DNA of 7,954 nucleotides from an uncultured Prevotella sp. GTDB lineage: Bacteria; Bacteroidota; Bacteroidia; Bacteroidales; Bacteroidaceae. Under the pieces are notes generated by a model that saw only the letters and a program-made list of their open reading frames with translations, had not been told where the DNA came from and ran no database searches. The first letter of the stretch is position 1. Every line of letters begins with the position of its first letter. Shown one piece after another: positions 1 through 6,921 of the stretch. The translations under genes and the position numbers were made by a program. The stretch covers positions 1 through 7,954 of the forward strand of contig URJQ01000122.1 in the NCBI GenBank assembly GCA_900548195.1, given 5' to 3'.

Positions 1-117
1 GTCTTTGAATACGGACTTCACGGCTTGCTGCTTCTCGGTGTTGGAGACTTCGTGCGGATGATACTCGGCTTGATACATCTTGCCTGTCTGCTTATTGTAG
101 GCGATGTATGTGCCCAC
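1..117 (-). CDS. Unrecognised small protein, 5' part only (runs off left edge)
   Basis: The minus-strand frame is open from the left edge up to an in-frame TGA at 133-135. It reads as a natural hydrophilic protein: GTYIAYNKQTGKMYQAEY, followed by a segment rich in H, E, K and Q. There is no ATG in the open part. The only plausible start is GTG at 115-117, which would give a short N-terminal strand followed by a polar turn. I do not recognise the family. The frame lies downstream of the protease operon, on the same strand, and is separated from it by a palindrome at 135-163. It could be a genuine small gene with a GTG start. It could also be a gene whose 5' end was lost at a junction near the palindrome. 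The rest of the gene lies outside the window. Confidence 0.5.
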   Translation of the reverse strand, partial: MGTYIAYNKQTGKMYQAEYHPHEVSNTEKQQAVKSVFKD

Positions 118-134
118 CGATTTAGATAATGCTC

Positions 135-163
135 ACTGAGTCCACTTTTTAAGTGGACTCAGT
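135..163 (-). terminator. Perfect 13-bp-stem palindrome, possible terminator
   Basis: ACTGAGTCCACTT at 135-147 and its exact reverse complement at 151-163 flank a 3-base loop. The hairpin lies 83 bases beyond the last stop codon of the protease operon, between it and the small left-edge gene, which suits transcription termination. A clear U-run after the stem is missing on either strand, so an intrinsic terminator is likely but not certain. A palindromic end of a mobile element is an alternative. The remaining bases from 164 to 246 are AT-rich; the only other structure I see there is a 5-bp inverted repeat (GAGTA/TACTC) at 225-238. Confidence 0.45.
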
Positions 164-246
164 TAATAATATAACCCCAATCGGTCATTAGAGATTTTCA
201 TGCAAAAACGAAACAAATAACGACGAGTAATAATACTCCCACTCTA

Positions 247-2442
247 CTATCTGGTCAGTCGGCAGAGAGCACGGCATATCTCGTCCTTCAAAGCAGGCTC
301 ATCTACTTTCAATGTGCGGAGCTTATTGACAATACTGGCTTTGGCATACCATGCTTCAAACCATCCCAATACGTTGGCGGCATTACAGCGCACCTCAACA
401 TCCTCCTTATCATCACTTACAAGCGACAAGAGATCATCCACCAATCTGCCGTCAGGATAATTGCGCAACTTGAGGATAGCTGAAATGCGCTTTGCCTGTT
501 TCAGATTATGATCATGCATAGCCTGCTTTGTCTCCTGATAATCTCTTTCCCATGAGTCTATTTTTGTCTCTATCTTTCGTATAAAGGCATTATCGTAGTA
601 AGACATTGAGGCTGTCTGGCGATGCAGTTCTGCTTTTGCAGCAGCAGGGTCGAATGCCACAAGCGACTCAAGAGTCTTGAATGAATATCTGATTTCATTC
701 CAACGGGTAAGGTAACCACTTATCAAAGCAGGGAGAAGCTCTGGACTTCCGTTTCCCTCCACATACTTTATAGCGATACGGCGCGTTAGCTCGTAATTGT
801 CATTGAGTGCAGCTTTCAGCACTCTTATGCTACTTTCTGGATAATGTAGCGCAAGCATCTTCAGAGCTTCGAGCCGTACCACGTAGTTGTCTGACGTGAA
901 ATAAGCATTCTCCATCACGTCCGCCGCCTTGGAATAGCGTGCCAAATATAGCTGACGGAGGGCCATAGCCTGCACGTCAGCGATAGGATTCTTCAACTGT
1001 TTCAGCCAGAACTTTACGTCCTTGTCGTGTAATGTCAGGGCTGCATTGATGTCGAAAGCCACTCCACTGTTGCATTTGAAACGATAGGTTGGATCACCTA
1101 TGAGGTGCGTCTCAAGGTAGGCAGTGTGCCTATTAAACTGTCCCAGCCTCATCCCACTTGACAACAAACCTACAAATTCGTCAGGCCATTTGTCCTGCAG
1201 ACTATTCACTGTGTTGCCCATCGTGGCAACCGTCTTACCGGAATTAAATATATAGGCATCAGCTATACAATCTTCTTCATGGAAAGAACCATTATAGCAG
1301 GCATCAAACCATACGAAGCGTGCATTTGGATGAATATGGAGCAGGTCTTCCAAATGAAGGTCCATCTCTGCATTGAAGATGGAATCCTTGACCCGTAAAT
1401 CAGCATCGAAAGCTTCACGACACCATTTCTCTGGCACATCATAGCGCTGGGCATATACTGCCACGATGCTGTCACGATTGGCTTTATGAGCATATCTGCC
1501 TATTTTAGAGCGTAAAAAACGCTTGACGTTTGCTATGCTTGGATCAATGGCACTGCATTCCGGATAACCATTAAAATACTGCGTATCTGGTGCTCCATGA
1601 TGATGAAAGAGCATCACATCGAGATTGTCACGACATATCTCGTTGACATAGAGTTTCCTAACCGGATAATACATCTCGAACGACATGAATTTGGCAGTTG
1701 CTCCGGGGCGAAACAACTCAGGCATTTGCTCACGTAATGCCAACTGCTCACCAGCCCAGGCATTCGGATCCTCAGAGTTGTAGCCATGACCACGAGCCAT
1801 TGTAAGATTATCAAGCAAATTGCCATGCGCTTCTTCCGCCTTTATCTTCGCCACTTTCTCCAGATAATCTGCAAGCAACTGATAGCGGTCGGTCCCCTGT
1901 CGCTTTGGAGGACGTATTCTCGCGGTATATATGTCTGGCGCAATGGTGTGTGCACTTTCTGGTGAAAGGGAATAATAGAATAGGTCGCTTCGGTCTGCAT
2001 CTCTCTTGATAAATCTGAATTGAAGCGAGAAATCATCATAATAACGATCGGATGGCACAGAGGAAGCCTGCCAAGGGCGTTTCTGATTCATCTTGAAAGC
2101 AGATGTGAGATACTGTGCGTCGCGTATCATCGGAATCGGAATATCGCCCACGAAGACAGCACCTTCCAGCGGTTGTCGGCGGTCGGCATGCCATTCCATG
2201 AGCAAGTGACGTATTTTTTCCGGACTATCCCAGTCATCGATAGCTATATATGTGCCGAGTCCATCGTCCTCGATGCTTCGACGGTAATTCTCTACTGCGC
2301 TCTTTGTCTTCGCATACGAAGCCTTGTCGATTATGATTGCAAAACTTGTAGCCGACTTCAAGTCTGGTTTTATAATCTCCTGTGCCTCAACTCCCATACT
2401 GAGGGAGAAGGAAAGGATGAAGGAAAAAAATGTGTGTCTCAT
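247..2442 (-). CDS. Secreted gingipain-like (C25, clan CD) cysteine protease with C-terminal HEAT repeats, paralog 3
   Basis: This is a predicted exported cysteine endopeptidase of 731 residues, ending in a double TAG stop. Residues 1-20 form a Sec signal peptide with a likely signal peptidase I site after VEA. Residues 33 to about 455 match the gingipain fold in block order: an AIIIDK strand, FVGDIPIPMIR near 97-107, SSVPSDRYYDD near 127-137, the catalytic loop FHHHGAPD with His282, and FDACYNGSF with nucleophile Cys382. The domain closes with LIGDPTYRF near 447-455. Residues from about 475 to 731 are paired amphipathic helices of HEAT type, for example VVRLEALKML and VRCNAANVLGWFE. No lipobox and no type IX secretion C-terminal domain are seen. 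The ATG lies 4 bases after the preceding stop, so translation is probably coupled. The family and catalytic dyad are well supported. Cleavage specificity and final location (periplasm or surface) cannot be read from the sequence. Unlike its two paralogs, it has QASSVPSD rather than RESSVPSD. Confidence 0.85.
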   Translation of the reverse strand: MRHTFFSFILSFSLSMGVEAQEIIKPDLKSATSFAIIIDKASYAKTKSAVENYRRSIEDDGLGTYIAIDDWDSPEKIRHLLMEWHADRRQPLEGAVFVGDIPIPMIRDAQYLTSAFKMNQKRPWQASSVPSDRYYDDFSLQFRFIKRDADRSDLFYYSLSPESAHTIAPDIYTARIRPPKRQGTDRYQLLADYLEKVAKIKAEEAHGNLLDNLTMARGHGYNSEDPNAWAGEQLALREQMPELFRPGATAKFMSFEMYYPVRKLYVNEICRDNLDVMLFHHHGAPDTQYFNGYPECSAIDPSIANVKRFLRSKIGRYAHKANRDSIVAVYAQRYDVPEKWCREAFDADLRVKDSIFNAEMDLHLEDLLHIHPNARFVWFDACYNGSFHEEDCIADAYIFNSGKTVATMGNTVNSLQDKWPDEFVGLLSSGMRLGQFNRHTAYLETHLIGDPTYRFKCNSGVAFDINAALTLHDKDVKFWLKQLKNPIADVQAMALRQLYLARYSKAADVMENAYFTSDNYVVRLEALKMLALHYPESSIRVLKAALNDNYELTRRIAIKYVEGNGSPELLPALISGYLTRWNEIRYSFKTLESLVAFDPAAAKAELHRQTASMSYYDNAFIRKIETKIDSWERDYQETKQAMHDHNLKQAKRISAILKLRNYPDGRLVDDLLSLVSDDKEDVEVRCNAANVLGWFEAWYAKASIVNKLRTLKVDEPALKDEICRALCRLTR

Positions 2443-2446
2443 AAAT

Positions 2447-4636
2447 CTATCTCAATCTTTCAAGTGTCTGTAATAATTCTTCTTTCAATTCGTCTGGCTG
2501 ACCCTCCACAAGCATCTTGCGGATGAAGGAGCGGATGTCTGCCTTTCTGCATGACAGATCAAACCATCCTAAAGCCTCAGCCATTAGCACTCGCAGATTT
2601 TGTGGCACTGAGGTGTCATTCAGGAATGCCAGATACGTGTCGAGAGACTGCGTGCGCGGATTGTTTCTAAGAAAGCGTATTGCGGAGATACGTTTATCAG
2701 TCTTTGCCTTTGCATCCATGATAACGGAGTCGCCACGATCACGGAAAGCGAAATTATCAGCTATACTTTCCACTGCCTTTTCCATTTCCGCCTTTTTATC
2801 CATGCGATTGCTTGCACTCAGATAACGGCGCACCTCGTCTATTACCTTTTCTTTTGGGAAAAGGAAAAGGGAAGTGTTCAACTGATACTGGATACGAATG
2901 CGATCCTCATCTTCAAAGAGCACCCTGACTATGTCCGGCAAGAGAGATACGTCACCGATACGTCCAGCATAATCAGCACTGCTGCGTGCTATGCGCTCAT
3001 AAGGGTCATTCAGTCCGAGACGCACTGCCTCTGTGAAGTCTTCACCACCATAACGGCTCAGCATCTTGAGCGCTTCCATACGAACTGTATTGAAAGGCGA
3101 TGTGCGGAAAGTGGAAAGCAGCATAGCCGAAGTGGCGGTTTTTGCCTTTTCATTGCCTTCAGATAGCCCAAAATCGCAATCTGCCAGCATTCTCAATGCT
3201 AAGCTCTGAATGTCTGGATATTTACTTTTGGTCAGTCTATTCCAATATTTTCTGTTGTCTGCCTTTGTCAGGATATCCGTGGAGACGGTGTTTGCAGATA
3301 TAGGAGCAAAGCGAACTGTCGGGTCGCCGATGAGATGTCCCTCAAGGGTGGCAACGAGCTTGTTGTATTGTCCCACACGTATTCCATGCGAAAGAAGTCC
3401 TATCATCTCAATTGTCCAGCGGTCCTGCAGCACGTTGCGAGTGTTGCCCTGCACCACAAGTGTGCTTCCAGGATTGAAAATATATCGTCCTGCTATTTGA
3501 TCTTTATCTTGAAAAGAACCATTATAACAGGCGTCGAACATGACAAATGTAGGATTTGAGACTAAATTCTCCAAATCTGGCAGAGAAATATAAGATTCGG
3601 CATGAGCTATGGAATCCTTCTTCCAGTATTCTGCATTGGCATAGTCATCCCAGAATCCTGCTGCCAGTCCGAACTTTACAGAGAACATCTGCTGGAGAGA
3701 GTCCAATGATTCGCCCTTTTTCGCCCTTTTCTTAGTATGACTGTATATTTCACGCTTGACAGAAGCCAATCTGGAAGAAGTCTCTTGACATGCTTCATTA
3801 CCATTGATAAGTTGCTGGTCAGGTGCTCCATGTTCATGAAACATAAATACATCAATGCCATCACGCTTGAGTTCGCTAAGCAAATAGTTTCTCATGGCAT
3901 GGTTCATACGGAAGTTCCAATGCTTGAATCCTGTACCATTCTGGAATGCCAGAGGAAAATTCTCACGATAAGCCTTCTCCTCATCCATATAGACCATCAG
4001 GCAATCCATATTATATGAAGCACCATTATAAGAGACCACTTGGTCCAACTTGTTAGGCTGGGCATATTTTGCCTTAGCAGCTTTGTTCAGGAAGTCTGCT
4101 ATTGCCTGATACTTGTCGCCGTCCTTCCCTTCTGGATACCTTATTCTGGCAGAATAAAAATTGGGATTAAGACGCTGCGGACTGTCCTCCGTGAGCTTGT
4201 AATAATACAGTGCCGAGTCTTCTTTGTCCTGCGACAAGTATTTGAATTTCAGATGAAGGTCGTCATAAAACCGGTCGCTCGGCACGGAGCTTTCCCTAAT
4301 CGGGAAGGTCTGTTCATTCATCTTGAAGGCGGTAGTCATGTGCTGGGCGTTACGAATCATTGCAATCGGAATGTCGCCAATGAGGACACAGCCCTCCAAA
4401 GTCTTGTCGCGATTATACAAAGCCTTCAATGAATCTTTCACCTGTGATGGATTTGCCCATTCTGCAACTATCAGATAGGTCTTCAGTCCATCATGCTCTA
4501 CGGCCTTTCTGTAGTTTTCCACTGCATCTTTCGCTTTGGAATAAGTAGTCCGGTCGATGACTATCGCAAAGGAATTTGCCAATACCATGACAGGAACCAC
4601 GAAGAAGGACAATGCTGTTATTATTCTGTTATTCAT
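2447..4636 (-). CDS. Secreted gingipain-like (C25, clan CD) cysteine protease with C-terminal HEAT repeats, paralog 2
   Basis: A 729-residue predicted exported cysteine protease. I chose the ATG at 4634-4636 because it opens directly onto a signal peptide (MNNRIITALSFFVVPVMVLA). The frame also extends to a TTG at 4649-4651, which would add only five residues. The mature protein starts at once with the core strand SFAIVIDR, lacking the 10-13 residue linker found in both neighbours. The core blocks are VLIGDIPIAMIR, RESSVPSDRFYDD, FHEHGAPD with His269, FDACYNGSF with Cys370, and IGDPTVRF near 436-443. HEAT-like helices fill the rest, ending in a block with LRVLMAEALGWFDLSCRKADI. It begins 11 bases after the previous stop and ends 4 bases before the next start. 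A second Gly-His-Gly motif present in both paralogs is replaced here around Ala206, but both predicted catalytic residues are intact. Activity is therefore expected but untested. Confidence 0.85.
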   Translation of the reverse strand: MNNRIITALSFFVVPVMVLANSFAIVIDRTTYSKAKDAVENYRKAVEHDGLKTYLIVAEWANPSQVKDSLKALYNRDKTLEGCVLIGDIPIAMIRNAQHMTTAFKMNEQTFPIRESSVPSDRFYDDLHLKFKYLSQDKEDSALYYYKLTEDSPQRLNPNFYSARIRYPEGKDGDKYQAIADFLNKAAKAKYAQPNKLDQVVSYNGASYNMDCLMVYMDEEKAYRENFPLAFQNGTGFKHWNFRMNHAMRNYLLSELKRDGIDVFMFHEHGAPDQQLINGNEACQETSSRLASVKREIYSHTKKRAKKGESLDSLQQMFSVKFGLAAGFWDDYANAEYWKKDSIAHAESYISLPDLENLVSNPTFVMFDACYNGSFQDKDQIAGRYIFNPGSTLVVQGNTRNVLQDRWTIEMIGLLSHGIRVGQYNKLVATLEGHLIGDPTVRFAPISANTVSTDILTKADNRKYWNRLTKSKYPDIQSLALRMLADCDFGLSEGNEKAKTATSAMLLSTFRTSPFNTVRMEALKMLSRYGGEDFTEAVRLGLNDPYERIARSSADYAGRIGDVSLLPDIVRVLFEDEDRIRIQYQLNTSLFLFPKEKVIDEVRRYLSASNRMDKKAEMEKAVESIADNFAFRDRGDSVIMDAKAKTDKRISAIRFLRNNPRTQSLDTYLAFLNDTSVPQNLRVLMAEALGWFDLSCRKADIRSFIRKMLVEGQPDELKEELLQTLERLR
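3711..3730. repeat. Perfect 10-bp tandem direct repeat inside a protease gene
   Basis: TCGCCCTTTT occurs twice in a row. On the coding (minus) strand it encodes part of the basic stretch KKRAKKGES in the insertion between the catalytic His and Cys of paralog 2. The unit is not a multiple of three, so loss or gain of one copy would shift the frame. With two copies only, it may simply be a small fixed duplication that created the lysine-rich loop. Confidence 0.8.
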
Positions 4637-4647
4637 GACAATACGGT

Positions 4648-6840
4648 TCAATTTATTAATCTATAATATGTTCTCTCGGCTTTTTCCCTAAGGGAAGCAT
4701 CCTCATTCACATCATCCATAATAGCCTTTGCCGCAGCAGCAATGTCGGCTTTGCGTGCAGATAGGTCATACCATGCCAAGGCATCGAGCATAGCCCATCT
4801 GACTTTCAGGTCTTCAGATTTGTCCGACATTAGTTGTAGATACCGGTCGAGCGTGGCAGCAATTTTGTTATTGCGCAGCGAACTGATCATCATGGAGCGC
4901 ATACGCACGGATGCCTTGCGGTCAAATATGGTTTTGTTATAGGATGGTTGGTTGTCGAAAGCCTTCTCCAATTCTTCTCTTCTCGTCTTTTTATCATTGA
5001 TATAGCTATTATCTATGTTCTCTGTCAAAGCATCCTTGAATGCCTTTTCGCTGAAACTTCTGATGGACATGATCACATTAAACGCCTCACGCTCAGAGAA
5101 AAAGTTCTCCGCATATTCCTTGACCATTGGCGAAGCATATCGGTCAAGCCCTACTTCCGCCATCCATTTCACGGTGCATCGACGTATGAACTCATTGCTG
5201 TCATGAATGGATTTATCGAGAATATTCTGGAAATTCACGTCAGCCAACTTCTTCAACAATGAAATTGCTGTGTATCTTACCATTGCAAATGGAGACTCAC
5301 AATAGGTCTTTGCCAACAGATTTGATATATTCTTGTAGCCATTGGCATAGAGACGATGCAGCGCTATGTTCTGTATGTCGCAGTAAGGTGATTGCAATCT
5401 CTTCAATTCCGCTTTCTCATCATAAGGCTTACTGAGCTCGGAAGCGAGATCTATCTTAGGGTCATTGCTCACAAAGCGGAAGGTAGGATCGCCTATGATA
5501 TGGCTTTCCAGTATGTTTGTAGCCTGTGCCCATTGACCGACGCGGGCACCCAAACCGAGCAATCCGAGCATTTCATTTGCCATCTTGTCCTGCAATACGT
5601 TGACACTGTTGGCGAAACAGACTGTCGTCCAACCGTCAGCGAAGATGTAACGTCCGGCAATGTAGTCCTTCTCCCTGAAGTCTCCATTGTAGCAAGCGTC
5701 AAAGATTATCATCCTTGAGTTGGGATTTATCCTGCTGACATCATCCAGCGTGATTCCTGTCTTCAGGTCAAGCAGGGAGTCTTCTCTGATTTTCACACTG
5801 TCATCCCATCCTGCAAACCATGTGGAATCTATGCCATAATTCTGCGAATACTTGGCATACAGTTCAGATTTATTGCCCTTTCGCTCTACCGTACGCCTCA
5901 TCAAGTCGCGTAAACTGTATTTCACCGTCTCGACATGACTACGAAAATCCGACGTTTCAGGTGTCGCAGAGAGATACTGTCTGTCCGGTGTACCGTGCTC
6001 ATGGAATATCATAAGGTCGATGTCATCACGTCTCAAGATATTTATTACGGTCTGTTTCGGATAGTCAAACATGCTGTATCTCAGGAAATGAGCACGCCCT
6101 TGAGTGTCAAATATGCGGGGAAACTGCTCCCTGATGGTGAATGCTTCCTGCGTCCATGCTGTCAAAGAATTGGAATAAGAGCCATGACCTGTGTATGATT
6201 GGAAATTATGCAGATGGTTATATGATTGATGTTGAATTATTGTTTTCCACAGATAATCATTGATCTGCTGGTATTTATCCTTGCCATTGGCGACAGGTTT
6301 GATTCTTCCGGTATAGATATCACACTGTATTTGCTGCGGTGACTTTGCAGCAAGATTATAATAGAACATGGCATGATCAGCCGAATCCTGCTTCAGGAAA
6401 TCGAATTTCAGATGGAAATCATCATAAAATCTATCACTCGGCACAGAGCTTTCTCGCCAAGGAAAGCTTTCCTCTGACATCTTGAAAGCCGAGGTTAGAT
6501 GCTGTGCCTGGCGTATCATTGGGATTGGAATGTCACCGATGAAGACCGCTCCCTCCAGGCTTTCATCTGCATGAAGGCGCGTCAACTGCGTCTTCACATC
6601 CTCTGGTCGCTTCCATTCATCGTAGATAATAAAGGCTGGAAGACCCTCTTTCCCAAGCATCTTCTGGTATTCCCTGATTGCTTTCGAGCAGTGATTCCAT
6701 GTATTTTCATCCACTATTACAGCAAAAGATGTCTGCTTTTTCGTCTTGTTTTTAGGACGGATTATCGTCTGCGCCCAAATTGGGGCACAGACGATAGTCA
6801 TTATTATAGTCGAAACAAGAACCTTTATGTTCTTCTTCAT
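4648..6840 (-). CDS. Secreted gingipain-like (C25, clan CD) cysteine protease with C-terminal HEAT repeats, paralog 1
   Basis: The first of three tandem paralogs, 730 residues from the ATG at 6838-6840. The frame is open to an earlier ATG at 6879, but that would put 13 polar and aromatic residues before an ideal signal peptide (MKKNIKVLVSTIIMTIVCA, cleavage after IWA), so the inner start is preferred. A basic linker (RPKNKTKKQ) precedes the core strand SFAVIVDE. The gingipain-like blocks follow: VFIGDIPIPMIR, RESSVPSDRFYDD, a GHGS motif at His219, FHEHGTPD with predicted catalytic His282, FDACYNGDF with nucleophile Cys383, and IIGDPTFRF near 448-456. The FDACYNGDF block is very close to the FDVACVNGDF cysteine block of Rgp gingipain as I recall it. 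Residues from about 475 to 730 are HEAT-like helical repeats (for example MVRYTAISLLKKL and VRWAMLDALAWYDLS). It follows the beta-barrel gene by 81 bases and precedes the next paralog by 11. Substrate and localisation are unknown. Confidence 0.87.
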   Translation of the reverse strand: MKKNIKVLVSTIIMTIVCAPIWAQTIIRPKNKTKKQTSFAVIVDENTWNHCSKAIREYQKMLGKEGLPAFIIYDEWKRPEDVKTQLTRLHADESLEGAVFIGDIPIPMIRQAQHLTSAFKMSEESFPWRESSVPSDRFYDDFHLKFDFLKQDSADHAMFYYNLAAKSPQQIQCDIYTGRIKPVANGKDKYQQINDYLWKTIIQHQSYNHLHNFQSYTGHGSYSNSLTAWTQEAFTIREQFPRIFDTQGRAHFLRYSMFDYPKQTVINILRRDDIDLMIFHEHGTPDRQYLSATPETSDFRSHVETVKYSLRDLMRRTVERKGNKSELYAKYSQNYGIDSTWFAGWDDSVKIREDSLLDLKTGITLDDVSRINPNSRMIIFDACYNGDFREKDYIAGRYIFADGWTTVCFANSVNVLQDKMANEMLGLLGLGARVGQWAQATNILESHIIGDPTFRFVSNDPKIDLASELSKPYDEKAELKRLQSPYCDIQNIALHRLYANGYKNISNLLAKTYCESPFAMVRYTAISLLKKLADVNFQNILDKSIHDSNEFIRRCTVKWMAEVGLDRYASPMVKEYAENFFSEREAFNVIMSIRSFSEKAFKDALTENIDNSYINDKKTRREELEKAFDNQPSYNKTIFDRKASVRMRSMMISSLRNNKIAATLDRYLQLMSDKSEDLKVRWAMLDALAWYDLSARKADIAAAAKAIMDDVNEDASLREKAERTYYRLIN

Positions 6841-6921
6841 AATCGGATAGTCAATATTATAAAATAGGTATGAGGCCATAGGATTTTAGATTATATCCTC
6901 TACCTTTAATCTGTTTATGGT
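6841..6921 (-). other. Intergenic gap with imperfect hairpin, within the operon
   Basis: This 81-base AT-rich spacer separates the barrel gene from the first protease. GGTA-T-GAGG at 6867-6875 can pair with CCTCTACC at 6897-6904, giving an 8-bp stem with one bulged base and a 21-base loop. It is the longest gap in the cluster, so an RNA processing or attenuation element or an internal promoter would fit here. I could not find a convincing Bacteroidetes -33/-7 promoter pair (TTTG and TAnnTTTG). Confidence 0.3.

Noticed and set aside
2020..2526. Longest plus-strand open frame (168 codons), overlapping two protease genes
   Set aside because: It is antisense to strongly conserved catalytic-domain and terminal regions of two real genes, and its translation shows no family features; the other plus-strand frames are similar shadows.
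2845..2870. Inverted repeat CCTTTTCTTTT / AAAAGGAAAAGG forming a possible hairpin
   Set aside because: It lies inside paralog 2 and is explained by the codons for LFLFPKEK; no sign of a regulatory role.
4637..4651. TTG start for paralog 2 overlapping the stop of paralog 1
   Set aside because: The ATG at 4634-4636 gives a standard signal peptide; the TTG adds only five residues.
6841..6866. TAATATTG resembling a Bacteroidetes -7 box upstream of paralog 1
   Set aside because: It has a mismatch, no TTTG -33 partner at the right distance, and would leave almost no leader before the start codon.
6841..6879. Earlier ATG start for paralog 1 adding 13 residues
   Set aside because: The extension would sit before an ideal signal peptide that begins at the inner ATG.
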